Source of the DNA: Ornithoclostridium faecigallinarum
GTDB lineage: Bacteria; Bacillota; Clostridia; Christensenellales; UBA3700
Direction of reading: 5' to 3'
Length of the DNA: 15,202 bases
Assembly (NCBI GenBank): GCA_018713665.1
Contig: DVOI01000025.1
Location: 1-15,202 of the forward strand
Made by a program: the position numbers and the translations under genes. Positions 7,281-14,999 of this stretch are shown here, in pieces (position 1 is the first letter of the stretch; the number at the start of each line of letters is the position of its first letter). The notes beneath the pieces are model-generated. The model was not told where the DNA came from, did no database searches, and saw nothing but the letters and a program-made list of their open reading frames with translations.

Positions 7281-8237
7281 ATAGAAAGGACGATAGAGGT
7301 CGAAAACGCGGCTTCTTTGATTGCGGTGTTCGGTAATCTCGATTGCAACGTCGCATATATGCGCAAGCTGTTCGGGGTGGGCATCACCGCAGCAGGCGGC
7401 GGCGTCGTCGTAAGAGGCGACGATCGAAAGGCGGTCGAGAACGCCGCTGACACTATAAGATTGCTGCTCGAGAAGAGCGCGGCTCATACGATTGACAAGG
7501 CGTATATCGATCTCGCCGCCGAATGCGTAGAGCACGACAGCGCGCACAAGATCGACGAGTTGACGCGCGTGATTGCCTATACGGCATCCGGCAAGCCCGT
7601 CCGCGCAAAGACGTACGGACAAGCCTGCTATGTGCGAAGCGTAGAGCGCAACACAATCGTGTTCGGCATAGGCCCGGCAGGGACGGGCAAGACCTATCTT
7701 GCGGTTGCGCTTGCGTGCAATGCGTTGCGTGACAAACAGGTGTCGAGGATAATTTTGGCGCGTCCCGCGGTCGAGGCGGGGGAGAAGCTCGGCTTTCTGC
7801 CCGGCGATCTCGAGGCGAAGGTCGATCCCTATCTCAAGCCGCTCAACGACGCGCTGCTCGAGATGATGGGCGCCGAGACGTTTGCGAGGGCGCAGGAGAA
7901 GGGGATTGTCGAGGTCGCGCCGCTCGCATATATGCGCGGCAGGACTCTGTCCGATTCGTTCATAATTTTGGACGAGGCGCAAAACGCGACTCGCGAACAG
8001 ATGAAAATGTTCTTGACCCGAATGGGTGAAGGAAGTAAAATAGTGGTGACGGGAGATGTTACGCAGGTTGACCTTCCGTCGGACAAGCAGTCGGGCTTGG
8101 TGCATGCATCGCAACTGCTTTCCGGCATCGAGGGAATCGAAACGGTGACGCTCAAGTCGTCCGACGTCGTCAGGCATCCGCTGGTACAGGCAATTGTCGA
8201 AGCGTATGACGCCGAGGCGAAGGGCAAGGAGTCTTGA
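7281..8237 (+). CDS. phoH: PhoH-family ATPase, probable ATA start
   Basis: PhoH is a cytosolic P-loop ATPase found beside ybeY in most bacteria and linked to RNA metabolism. From ATA 7281 the product has 318 residues, normal for the family. Walker A is G131-PAGTGK-T138, Walker B is IILDEAQ with D231-E232, and the family segments ARPAVEAGEKLGFLPGD and TGDVTQVDLP are present. The start is unusual: the conserved opening strand ERTIEVENAASLIAVFGNLD is open in frame but holds no ATG, GTG or TTG before TTG 7317, which would remove about 12 residues, including the conserved IEVEN strand. The GGGAGGT site favours ATA. A one-base assembly or sequence error is the alternative: dropping C7280 would put ATG 7276 in frame. 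The stop overlaps pgpH as TGATG. Confidence 0.93.
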   Translation: MERTIEVENAASLIAVFGNLDCNVAYMRKLFGVGITAAGGGVVVRGDDRKAVENAADTIRLLLEKSAAHTIDKAYIDLAAECVEHDSAHKIDELTRVIAYTASGKPVRAKTYGQACYVRSVERNTIVFGIGPAGTGKTYLAVALACNALRDKQVSRIILARPAVEAGEKLGFLPGDLEAKVDPYLKPLNDALLEMMGAETFARAQEKGIVEVAPLAYMRGRTLSDSFIILDEAQNATREQMKMFLTRMGEGSKIVVTGDVTQVDLPSDKQSGLVHASQLLSGIEGIETVTLKSSDVVRHPLVQAIVEAYDAEAKGKES

Positions 8238-9694
8238 TGGACAAACAAACAAAAAAGAATATCGGCTTTACGATTTTGACGCTCGCGGTATTGCTGGTCG
8301 TCTCCGCCGTGCTCGCGGTCGGAGGACTGATGCTGTCGCTGAGGACGCTGCACATAGGCGCGTATGTCGAGACGCTCGCCGCCACTTCGGTGGGCGTGTT
8401 CGTGCTGTTCGCGGTGCTTTACGTCTATCTGCGCTACATAGTCAATTCGGGAGAGGTGGATTCGCTGCCTTTCCACAAGCTGCTGTCAATCGTCTATTTC
8501 ACCGTCGCCGCCGGGATAATCTTGTCCTGTCTGGCGGCGGGATTTTTGAATTCGTTCGCGATGCCGCTCGCGTGCGTCGCGCTCACGGTAGGCATTTTGA
8601 TCAAGATCAGAACGGGTCTCATGTCGACGATCATCGCTGCGTTCGCGTCGCTGATGATTGTCTGCGCCGCAAACAACGCCGCGGAGGGCGTGACCATTTT
8701 GCCCGAAATGATCTTCGGATGCATTGCGGCGGCGGTGTCCGGATTTGCGATGATTTTCTTGATCAGACGCAGATATTCGCGCTTCAAATTGACGTGGGGC
8801 GCGGTGATTGTCGCGCTGATCATGTCGCCGTTCAGCGCGTTGCTGTCACTGATATACAGCACGGACGTGTCCGTCGTCTTGCAGAACGCGCTCTATTCGG
8901 GAGTGGGCAACCTCATCTCGATCGCGATCATGACCGCAAGTCTGCCGCTCTATGAGCGCATCGCCAACGTGTGGACGGATTTCAGCCTCGAAGAGTTGAT
9001 CTCGCTGCGCCAGCCGTTGCTCAAACGCCTCAGCGAAGAGGCGCCGGGCACGCTCAGTCACTGCATGGCGGTCGCAAACCTCGCCGAAAGCTGCGCGATT
9101 GCAATCGGAGTCAATCCCTTCATGGCGAGGGCGTGCGCGTACTATCACGACGTCGGCAAGCTCAAAAATCCGCAATTTTTCGTCGAAAATCAGACGGACG
9201 GCTACAATCCGCACGACGACCTCATCCCCGAGGTCAGCGCGAGCATGATCACCCGCCACACCAAGGCGGGCGCGGAGATGCTCAAAGAGATGCATATGCC
9301 CGAAGAGATCGTCAAGGCGGCGCTCGAACATCATGGCGACGGCGCGGTCGGATACTTCTTCATGAAGGCGAAATATATCACCGGCGAGCGCGCGAAGGGC
9401 GTGGACGAAAAGGAGTATCGTTACGACGGTCCCATTCCGTCGACGAAATACAGCGCGCTGATCATGCTTTGCGACATCTTCGAGGCGATGTTCCGCGCCA
9501 AGCCGCCGACAGATTACGAAGAGATGGAAGAGAAAGTCGACAAGGTCATCAACGACAAGATCCTCGAGGGGCAGCTCGACAACTGCCGTCTGACAATGAA
9601 AGATCTGCACACGATCAAAGATACGATCTGCCGCATTGTGCCGTTTACGATGCACAAGCGCATCGACTACGCAAAGGCGAAGGAGAGGAGATGA
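8237..9694 (+). CDS. pgpH: PgpH-like membrane HD phosphohydrolase, short form lacking sensor domain
   Basis: PgpH hydrolyses c-di-AMP through a cytosolic HD domain below a 7-helix membrane part. Here 485 residues are present against roughly 700 in Bacillus and Listeria. The first helix (about 10-33) is followed almost directly by the multi-helix region, so the extracellular 7TMR-HDED domain of about 250 residues is missing. The HD domain is intact: SH275 in the opening helix, YYH304-D305-VGK, RH341, EH365-H366 and D413 in MLCDIFEAM, with the family sequence FFVENQ. It should therefore retain metal-dependent catalysis but have lost the external ligand-sensing part. SD AAGGAG is at 8226-8231. 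ATG 8237 overlaps the phoH stop; a TTG at 8234 is the alternative. No sign of a frameshift is visible in this gene or phoH. Confidence 0.93.
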   Translation: MDKQTKKNIGFTILTLAVLLVVSAVLAVGGLMLSLRTLHIGAYVETLAATSVGVFVLFAVLYVYLRYIVNSGEVDSLPFHKLLSIVYFTVAAGIILSCLAAGFLNSFAMPLACVALTVGILIKIRTGLMSTIIAAFASLMIVCAANNAAEGVTILPEMIFGCIAAAVSGFAMIFLIRRRYSRFKLTWGAVIVALIMSPFSALLSLIYSTDVSVVLQNALYSGVGNLISIAIMTASLPLYERIANVWTDFSLEELISLRQPLLKRLSEEAPGTLSHCMAVANLAESCAIAIGVNPFMARACAYYHDVGKLKNPQFFVENQTDGYNPHDDLIPEVSASMITRHTKAGAEMLKEMHMPEEIVKAALEHHGDGAVGYFFMKAKYITGERAKGVDEKEYRYDGPIPSTKYSALIMLCDIFEAMFRAKPPTDYEEMEEKVDKVINDKILEGQLDNCRLTMKDLHTIKDTICRIVPFTMHKRIDYAKAKERR

Positions 9695-10179
9695 GCGCGA
9701 ACTTTTACGATGAGACCGGGCTTGCCGGCAGCGGCGTCCAAAAGCGTTTTTCGGAACTCTATCGAGCGGTGATCGCGAGATTGGGCGTCGAAGACGTGTT
9801 CGAGGTCGAAGTCACGTTGACCGACGAGGAGACGATCCGCACGCTCAACGCCGAAAACAGAGGCGTGGACAGCGTCACCGACGTGCTCAGTTTCCCTGTC
9901 ATGGACGGAGTTTTGCCGTTCGACGAGACGGCGCACGAGGACGACCGCGACCCCGAGACGGGGCTATTCATGTTGGGCGACATCGTCATCTGCCACCGCC
10001 GTGCCGAGGAGCAAGCGGAGGAGTACGGTCATTCGCTCGAACGCGAGCTTTGCTATCTGTTCGTGCATGGGCTATGCCATCTGTTCGGCTTCGACCACGA
10101 GACGGACGACCAAAAGGCGGAGATGAGGGCGGTCGAAGAGGCGGCGCTCACCGCATGCGGCGTCACGAGGGAAGTATGA
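9691..10179 (+). CDS. ybeY: YbeY endoribonuclease / rRNA maturation factor
   Basis: The 162-residue protein is of normal length. YbeY is a zinc-dependent cytosolic RNase needed for 16S rRNA 3' end maturation and ribosome quality control. The signature H126-GLC-H130-LFGFD-H136 provides the three zinc ligands. The conserved NAENRGVDSVTDVLSFP and FMLGDIVIC segments are also present. A loop between these two (about 70-93) is acidic and slightly long. ATG 9691 overlaps the pgpH stop (ATGA) and follows AGGAGAGGAG. The next gene again overlaps by 4 bases. The usual dgkA (undecaprenol/diacylglycerol kinase) that follows ybeY in many Firmicutes is absent. Confidence 0.97.
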   Translation: MSANFYDETGLAGSGVQKRFSELYRAVIARLGVEDVFEVEVTLTDEETIRTLNAENRGVDSVTDVLSFPVMDGVLPFDETAHEDDRDPETGLFMLGDIVICHRRAEEQAEEYGHSLERELCYLFVHGLCHLFGFDHETDDQKAEMRAVEEAALTACGVTREV

Positions 10180-10571
10180 GTTTCGATTGCGAAAAGCTCA
10201 TCGACGCCGCAAGGCGCGCCGCGGTCAATGCCTATGCGCGGTACAGCGGCGTAAAGATCGGCGCGGCGGCGTACGCAAACGGCAAATATTACAGCGGCTG
10301 CAACGTCGAGAACGCGTCTTTCGGCTTGACCGTATGCGCGGAGCGCGTCGCGCTGTTTTCGGCGGTGGCGGACGGCGTGAAAAGCATAGATGCGATCGCG
10401 GTATATTCCGATGACGTCGAGCCTGTTCCGTGCGGCGCGTGCCGTCAAGTAGTCGCAGAGTTTGCGGCGAAGGACTGCCGCATTTTCGTCTGCAAAGGGG
10501 ACGCGGTCAAGGAGTTTTCCGCCTCGGAATTGCTGCCGCATTCATTTACGCTTTCGGAGGACAAAAAGTGA
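10176..10571 (+). CDS. cdd: Cytidine deaminase, tetrameric type
   Basis: The 131-residue enzyme converts cytidine or deoxycytidine to (deoxy)uridine in pyrimidine salvage. Zinc ligands are C54 (in VCAER), C86 and C89 (in PCGACRQ), and E56 is the proton shuttle. NVENASFGL is the substrate-binding motif. Three cysteine ligands and this length place it with the Bacillus homotetramer rather than the E. coli dimer. ATG 10176 overlaps the ybeY stop. Its own stop overlaps the GTG of era, and it carries the era ribosome binding site GGAGG at 10556-10560 inside its final codons. Confidence 0.97.
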   Translation: MSFDCEKLIDAARRAAVNAYARYSGVKIGAAAYANGKYYSGCNVENASFGLTVCAERVALFSAVADGVKSIDAIAVYSDDVEPVPCGACRQVVAEFAAKDCRIFVCKGDAVKEFSASELLPHSFTLSEDKK

Positions 10572-11458
10572 AATCGGGATTCGTTGCCGTCACGGGCAAG
10601 CCAAATGTGGGCAAATCCACTTTGACCAACGCCTTAGTGGGCGAAAAGGTGAGCATTACTTCGTCAAAGCCGCAGACTACGCGCAACCGCATCATAGGCA
10701 TAGTCAACGGCGAGGACTATCAAGCGGTATTGGTGGACACGCCCGGCATTCACAAACCGCGCAACAAGCTGTCCGAGTTTATGATGAAGAGCGTCGACGC
10801 CGCAACCGACGGCGTTGACATCGAACTTTACATCATCGCCGCCGACAGGCGTCCCGACGCGCACGACGATGAGATCATCGCCAAGTACGCCGCCTCAAAG
10901 ACGCCGTTTGTGCTGGTCGTCAACAAGTGCGACTGCGTGGACGAGGCGCGCATTTTCGAACTCATTTCAAAGTATAAAGACGTCAAGGGCATTGACGCGA
11001 TTGTGCCAATCTCTGCGCTCAAAGGCAAGGGCGTTGACGAGGTCGCGAACGTGTTGAAAAAGCTGTTGCCCGAAGGGGAGAGGTACTATTCCGAAGACCT
11101 CTACACCGACCGCAGCATGCGCTTTATGGTCACCGAGATAGTCCGCGAAAAGGCGCTGCGTTTCCTCGGCGACGAGGTGCCGTACGGCATTGGCGTCGCG
11201 GTCAACAAGTTCGAAGAGAGAGATGACGGGCTTGTCGAGATAGACTGCGACGTCATCTGCGAAAAGCAGGCGCACAAGTCCATCGTCATCGGCAAGGGCG
11301 GAGAAAAGATCAAGAAGATCTCCACCGAGGCGCGCCGCGACATCGAGCGCATGATTGACGCCAAGGTCTTCCTCAATCTCTACGTCCGCGTCAAGCCCGA
11401 TTGGCGCGATTCGGGCACGGTGCTGGGCGACCTCGGCTACGACAAGAAAAACATATAG
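10568..11458 (+). CDS. era: GTPase Era, ribosome assembly factor
   Basis: Era binds the 3' end of 16S rRNA and helps assemble the 30S subunit. The 296 residues begin at a GTG codon 7 nt after GGAGG, overlapping the cdd stop. GTPase motifs: G1 G10-KPNVGKS-T18, the TTRNR switch, G3 D57-TPG60 and G4 N119-KCD122. The C-terminal KH domain carries VIGKGGEKIKKI at about 240-251. The C-terminus LGDLGYDKKNI is typical of the family. No membrane segment is present. The stop TAG is directly followed by TATAAT, the possible -10 of a promoter for yqzL-recO. Confidence 0.98.
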   Translation: MKSGFVAVTGKPNVGKSTLTNALVGEKVSITSSKPQTTRNRIIGIVNGEDYQAVLVDTPGIHKPRNKLSEFMMKSVDAATDGVDIELYIIAADRRPDAHDDEIIAKYAASKTPFVLVVNKCDCVDEARIFELISKYKDVKGIDAIVPISALKGKGVDEVANVLKKLLPEGERYYSEDLYTDRSMRFMVTEIVREKALRFLGDEVPYGIGVAVNKFEERDDGLVEIDCDVICEKQAHKSIVIGKGGEKIKKISTEARRDIERMIDAKVFLNLYVRVKPDWRDSGTVLGDLGYDKKNI

Positions 11459-11473
11459 TATAATTCGCGCGCG
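11459..11473 (+). promoter_or_regulatory. Possible -10 box and CG-alternating run before yqzL
   Basis: TATAAT (11459-11464) begins at the base after the era stop and is followed after one base by CGCGCGCG (11466-11473). No good -35 box is found 16-18 nt upstream inside era. The distance to the yqzL ATG (11493) would allow a leader of about 22 nt. A weak internal promoter is possible but unproven. Confidence 0.3.
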
Positions 11474-11492
11474 TTTTGTTCACAACATAGAT

Positions 11493-11597
11493 ATGGGTGA
11501 CGAAACACGCGATACCGAAGAGATTTTGCAAAGGTTGTTCCGCTCCACGGGAAAGATAGGTTACTACCTGCTTTACAAGCGGCTCAAAGAGCGGTGA
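11493..11597 (+). CDS. yqzL: YqzL-like small protein
   Basis: A 34-residue gene between era and recO, the fixed position of yqzL in Firmicutes. The core RLFRSTGKIGYYLLYKRLKE matches the family pattern of a short protein with TGxIxxYLLYK; Bacillus YqzL is somewhat longer (about 47). The N-terminus is charged, with no signal peptide. Function is unknown in the family. The ATG at 11493 has only a poor ribosome binding site. An upstream ATG at 11355 is in frame, but it lies inside era and would add 46 arginine/serine-rich shadow residues, so it is rejected. Its stop is 15 nt before recO, whose GGTGAGG lies in the gap. Confidence 0.82.
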   Translation: MGDETRDTEEILQRLFRSTGKIGYYLLYKRLKER

Positions 11598-11612
11598 CCT
11601 CGGTGAGGTTTT

Positions 11613-12149
11613 ATGGATATTGTGAGTTTGGACTGTCTTTGTCTCAAAGCAATCGACTACAAGGACAACGACCGTCTTGTCACCCTCTATGCGTCGGGGA
11701 AGGGCAAATTGACCGCTGTCGCCAAGGGCTGCAAAAGCCCCAAAGCGAAGCTCAAATTCGCCGCTTCTCCCTTTTGTTTCGGCAATTATCAATTGACGTC
11801 CGGTAAGGGCGGCTTGGTTGTCACCGGCTGCGACCAATACGACGGCTTCTTTGAAGTGACGCGCGACATCACGATATTTTATTGTGCCGGGACGGTGCTC
11901 GAAATAATGGACAAAACGGCGGTCGACAACAACTTCGATCCAACTCTTTTCACACTTGCGCTGACCACTCTCAACAATCTTGCCCACAGGAATTGCGAGC
12001 CTACGGCGGAACTCAAAAACTTCATTTCGGGCGCGCTCGAGGCGCTCGGATTCGGCAAGACAGACATGTCTTTGCCCAAATACCGCCAATATTTCGAAAA
12101 CAGGCTGGGCGTCAAGCTCAATTCTCTGCGCGAACTCAACTCGCTTTGA
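11613..12149 (+). CDS. recO: DNA repair protein RecO, C-terminally short
   Basis: RecO binds single-stranded DNA and helps load RecA with RecR. The N-terminal OB fold is clear (about 1-80): DCLCLKAIDYKDNDRLVTLY, KGKLTAVAKGCKSPKAKLK and ASPFCFGNYQL. The helical part follows to about 150. The protein ends at 178 residues while homologues reach about 240-255. The usual C-terminal zinc finger (two CxxC pairs after the ALGF segment) is missing and no CxxC pair occurs anywhere. A hairpin and the ppdK promoter follow the stop, so the truncation looks settled rather than a sequencing break. SD GGTGAGG at 11602-11608 fixes the ATG. It ends the long gene train. Confidence 0.92.
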   Translation: MDIVSLDCLCLKAIDYKDNDRLVTLYASGKGKLTAVAKGCKSPKAKLKFAASPFCFGNYQLTSGKGGLVVTGCDQYDGFFEVTRDITIFYCAGTVLEIMDKTAVDNNFDPTLFTLALTTLNNLAHRNCEPTAELKNFISGALEALGFGKTDMSLPKYRQYFENRLGVKLNSLRELNSL

Positions 12150-12164
12150 CGTCTTTGATGCGTT

Positions 12165-12195
12165 CGCGCAAGCGCATACGTGCGCTTTGTGCGCG
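12165..12195 (+). terminator. GC-rich hairpin after recO, weak terminator candidate
   Basis: CGCGCA-AGCGCA (12165-12176), loop TACG, and TGCGCT (12181-12186) with TGCGCG (12190-12195) form a 12-bp stem with a 3-base bulge. It begins 15 nt after the recO stop. No T-tract follows, so intrinsic termination is doubtful; transcript-end protection is another option. A second small hairpin (GCGCG/CGCGC, 12191-12207) would compete with it. Confidence 0.45.
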
Positions 12196-12253
12196 TTGTG
12201 TACGCGCAAATGTAGTCTGTCTTAAAATTAACGTCATTTTTTCGGCATTTCGC

Positions 12254-12283
12254 TTGCCAAAACATACCTCTGTCTTGTAAAAT
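12254..12283 (+). promoter_or_regulatory. Sigma-A promoter for ppdK
   Basis: TTGCCA (12254-12259), an 18-nt spacer and TAAAAT (12278-12283) form a reasonable promoter 43 nt before the ppdK ATG. The surrounding 12209-12300 stretch is markedly more AT-rich than the genes. The same TTGCCA -35 is used at 382. Confidence 0.65.
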
Positions 12284-12325
12284 AAAAACGTAGAAATCTA
12301 CAGTCAAATTCTCAGGAGGTTTATT

Positions 12326-14989
12326 ATGGCAAAATACGTCTATCTTTTCAAAGAGGCAGACGGCGACGACAAGGCAAAGTTCGGCGGCAAAGGCGCCAAC
12401 CTTGCCAAGATGACTTCGTGGGGCATGCCCGTTCCCGAAGGCTTTACCATCACCACCGAGGCATGCACGAAATATTACGAGGACGGCGAGACAATCTCCG
12501 GCGAAATCACCGAGCAGATTTTTGAAGCTCTCGCCAAGGTCGAAAAGGACGCCGGCAAGAAGTTCGGCGACGAAGAGAATCCCTTCCTTGTCTCCGTTCG
12601 TTCCGGCGCACGCGCCTCGATGCCCGGTATGATGGACACCATCCTCAATCTCGGTCTCAACGACGTGTCGGTCAAGGGACTTGCTCGCAAGACGAATAAT
12701 CCGCGCTTTGCGTACGATTGCTACCGCAGATTCATTCAGATGTTCTCCGACGTCGTCATGGGGTCGTCCAAGTCTTCTTTTGAGAAGATCATCGACGAAC
12801 TCAAAGAAGAGAAGGGCGTCAAGATGGACACCGAGCTCACTGCGGAAGACCTGCAAGAGCTCATTGCCAAGTTCAAGAAATTCTACAAAGAGGATCAAGG
12901 TCAGGACTTCCCTCAAGATCCCAAGGTGCAATTGCTCGAGGCGGTCAAGGCTGTCTTCCGCAGCTGGAACAACCCCCGTGCAATCGTATATCGCCGCATG
13001 AACGACATCCCCTCCAGCTGGGGCACCGCGGTCAACGTTCAGTCGATGGTGTTCGGCAACATGGGCGACACATCCGGTACCGGCGTTGCGTTCACCCGCG
13101 ACCCCGCGACCGGCGAGAAGAGACTGTTCGGCGAGTATTTGATGAACGCTCAGGGCGAGGACGTCGTTGCCGGCATCCGCACACCGATGACGATCGATCA
13201 CCTCAAAGAGACCAATCCCAAGGTCTACAAGCAATTTGTCGAGATTGCAAACAGGCTCGAGCAAGCCAACCGCGACATGCAGGATATGGAGTTCACCATC
13301 GAAGAGGGCAAGCTCTATATGTTGCAGACTCGCAACGGCAAGCGTACCGCAAGGGCGGCAATCAAGATTGCGTGCGACCTCGTCAGCGAGGGCATGATCA
13401 CCAAGCAGGAAGCTCTGCTCAAGATTGAGCCCAAGCAGCTCGACGCGCTCCTGCACCCGACGTTCAACGCCGACGTGCTCAAAAAGTCCAAAGAATTGTC
13501 CAAGGGCCTCCCGGCTTCTCCGGGTGCGGCTTGCGGCAAGGTATCATTCTCTGCGGAAGAGGCGGTCGCCCGTCATAAGAACGGCGAAAAGGTCGTCCTC
13601 GTCCGTCTCGAGACCTCTCCTGAGGACATCGAGGGCATGTATGCGGCGGAAGGCATTCTCACCGCGAGAGGCGGTATGACCTCTCACGCGGCGGTCGTCG
13701 CGCGCGGTATGGGCGCTTGCTGCGTCGCCGGATGCCCCGACATCAAGATTGACGAAGAAAAGAAAATTCTTTGGATCAAAGACAAAAAGTTCACCCAAAA
13801 CGATTACATCTCGCTCGACGGCTCCACCGGATGCATCTACGGCGAAGAGTTGCCGACCGAGCAGGCTTCCGTGTCCGGCGACTTTGCCAAGATCATGGAG
13901 TGGGCCGACAAGAACAGGGCTTTGCAGGTCCGTACCAACGCCGACACTCCGCACGACGCAGAGGTCGCGGTCAAGTTCGGCGCCGAGGGTATCGGCCTTT
14001 GCCGTACCGAGCACATGTTCTTCGCCGAAGACCGCATCCTCGCGGTCAGGGAGATGATCTGCTCCAAGACCGTCGATGAGCGCAAAAAGGCGCTCGCCAA
14101 GATTCTGCCCATGCAGAGAAGCGACTTCGAAGGGCTGTACACTGCGTTGCAGGGCAGACCCGTCACCATCCGCTTCCTCGATCCGCCGCTCCACGAGTTC
14201 GTGCCGCACAAGGACGATGAGATCGCCGAGCTTGCCAAGACCATGGGGCTCAAGTTCGAGGACGTCAAGGCGACCGTCGAGAGCCTGCACGAGTTCAACC
14301 CGATGATGGGTCACCGCGGCTGCCGTCTTTCCATCACCTATCCCGAGATTGCCGAAATGCAGACGAGAGCTGTCATCGAGGCGGCAATCAATGTCGGCAA
14401 GAAGGGCATCAAGGTCGTTCCCGAAATCATGGTTCCGCTCGTCGGCGACGTCAAAGAACTCAAATATGTCAAAGAGGTCATCGTCAAGACCGCCGAGGCT
14501 GTCCTTGCCGAGAACAAGACCAAGATGGAATACCACATCGGCACGATGATCGAGATTCCGAGGGCGGCGCTCACCGCGGACGAGATTGCCAAAGAGGCGG
14601 AATTCTTCTCCTTCGGCACCAACGACCTCACGCAGATGACTTACGGCTTCTCGCGCGACGACGCCGGCAAGTTCCTCAACGAGTATTACGACAAGAGGAT
14701 CTTTGAGTCCGATCCGTTCGCCAAGCTCGATCAAATCGGCGTCGGCAAGTTGATGAAGATTGCTATCGAGGGCGGCAAAGAGACCCGTCCCGACATCAAA
14801 CTCGGCATTTGCGGCGAACACGGCGGCGATCCGTCGACCATCGAGTTCTGCCATAACATCGGCTTGACCTATGTCTCGTGCTCGCCCTTCCGTGTACCGA
14901 TTGCAAGACTCGCGGCGGCGCAGGCGAACATCCTCAACCCGAGAGTGAAGCCCGAGGACATGAGCACGCGCTACATCGAAGAGCAGTAA
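12326..14989 (+). CDS. ppdK: Pyruvate, phosphate dikinase
   Basis: The 887-residue enzyme interconverts pyruvate + ATP + Pi and PEP + AMP + PPi, in glycolysis or gluconeogenesis. Length and order fit clostridial PPDK (about 875): an ATP-grasp domain from FGGKGANLAKMTSWGMPVPEG, the phosphohistidine domain with GGMTSH454-AAVVARGMG, and a C-terminal PEP/pyruvate barrel with LCRTEHMFF, PMMGHRGCRL and GICGEHGGD (C829, the likely acid/base cysteine). T452 two residues before H454 is the position phosphorylated by the PDRP regulator in other species. PEP synthase is excluded by length and by the IRFLDPPLHEF segment. SD AGGAGGT (12314-12320) is strong. It has its own promoter. In many Clostridia a PDRP gene stands upstream; none is here. 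Confidence 0.98.
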   Translation: MAKYVYLFKEADGDDKAKFGGKGANLAKMTSWGMPVPEGFTITTEACTKYYEDGETISGEITEQIFEALAKVEKDAGKKFGDEENPFLVSVRSGARASMPGMMDTILNLGLNDVSVKGLARKTNNPRFAYDCYRRFIQMFSDVVMGSSKSSFEKIIDELKEEKGVKMDTELTAEDLQELIAKFKKFYKEDQGQDFPQDPKVQLLEAVKAVFRSWNNPRAIVYRRMNDIPSSWGTAVNVQSMVFGNMGDTSGTGVAFTRDPATGEKRLFGEYLMNAQGEDVVAGIRTPMTIDHLKETNPKVYKQFVEIANRLEQANRDMQDMEFTIEEGKLYMLQTRNGKRTARAAIKIACDLVSEGMITKQEALLKIEPKQLDALLHPTFNADVLKKSKELSKGLPASPGAACGKVSFSAEEAVARHKNGEKVVLVRLETSPEDIEGMYAAEGILTARGGMTSHAAVVARGMGACCVAGCPDIKIDEEKKILWIKDKKFTQNDYISLDGSTGCIYGEELPTEQASVSGDFAKIMEWADKNRALQVRTNADTPHDAEVAVKFGAEGIGLCRTEHMFFAEDRILAVREMICSKTVDERKKALAKILPMQRSDFEGLYTALQGRPVTIRFLDPPLHEFVPHKDDEIAELAKTMGLKFEDVKATVESLHEFNPMMGHRGCRLSITYPEIAEMQTRAVIEAAINVGKKGIKVVPEIMVPLVGDVKELKYVKEVIVKTAEAVLAENKTKMEYHIGTMIEIPRAALTADEIAKEAEFFSFGTNDLTQMTYGFSRDDAGKFLNEYYDKRIFESDPFAKLDQIGVGKLMKIAIEGGKETRPDIKLGICGEHGGDPSTIEFCHNIGLTYVSCSPFRVPIARLAAAQANILNPRVKPEDMSTRYIEEQ

Positions 14990-14999
14990 AACGCTTCGC

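Noticed and set aside
7276..7284. ATG 7276 overlapping the yqfD stop as the phoH start
   Set aside because: As written it reads ATG ACA TAG and stops; it also lies only one base from the Shine-Dalgarno sequence.
12150..12280. CARC...C string in another frame after recO, as a lost RecO zinc finger
   Set aside because: Only one CxxC pair, arginine-rich context, and the frame overlaps the hairpin and the ppdK promoter; no RecO-like sequence joins it to the upstream part.
11879..13456. 525-residue minus-strand reading frame opposite recO and ppdK
   Set aside because: It crosses the ppdK promoter and ribosome binding site and has no recognisable domain.
13544..14854. 436-residue minus-strand reading frame opposite ppdK
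   Set aside because: Pure shadow of the conserved PPDK C-terminal domain.
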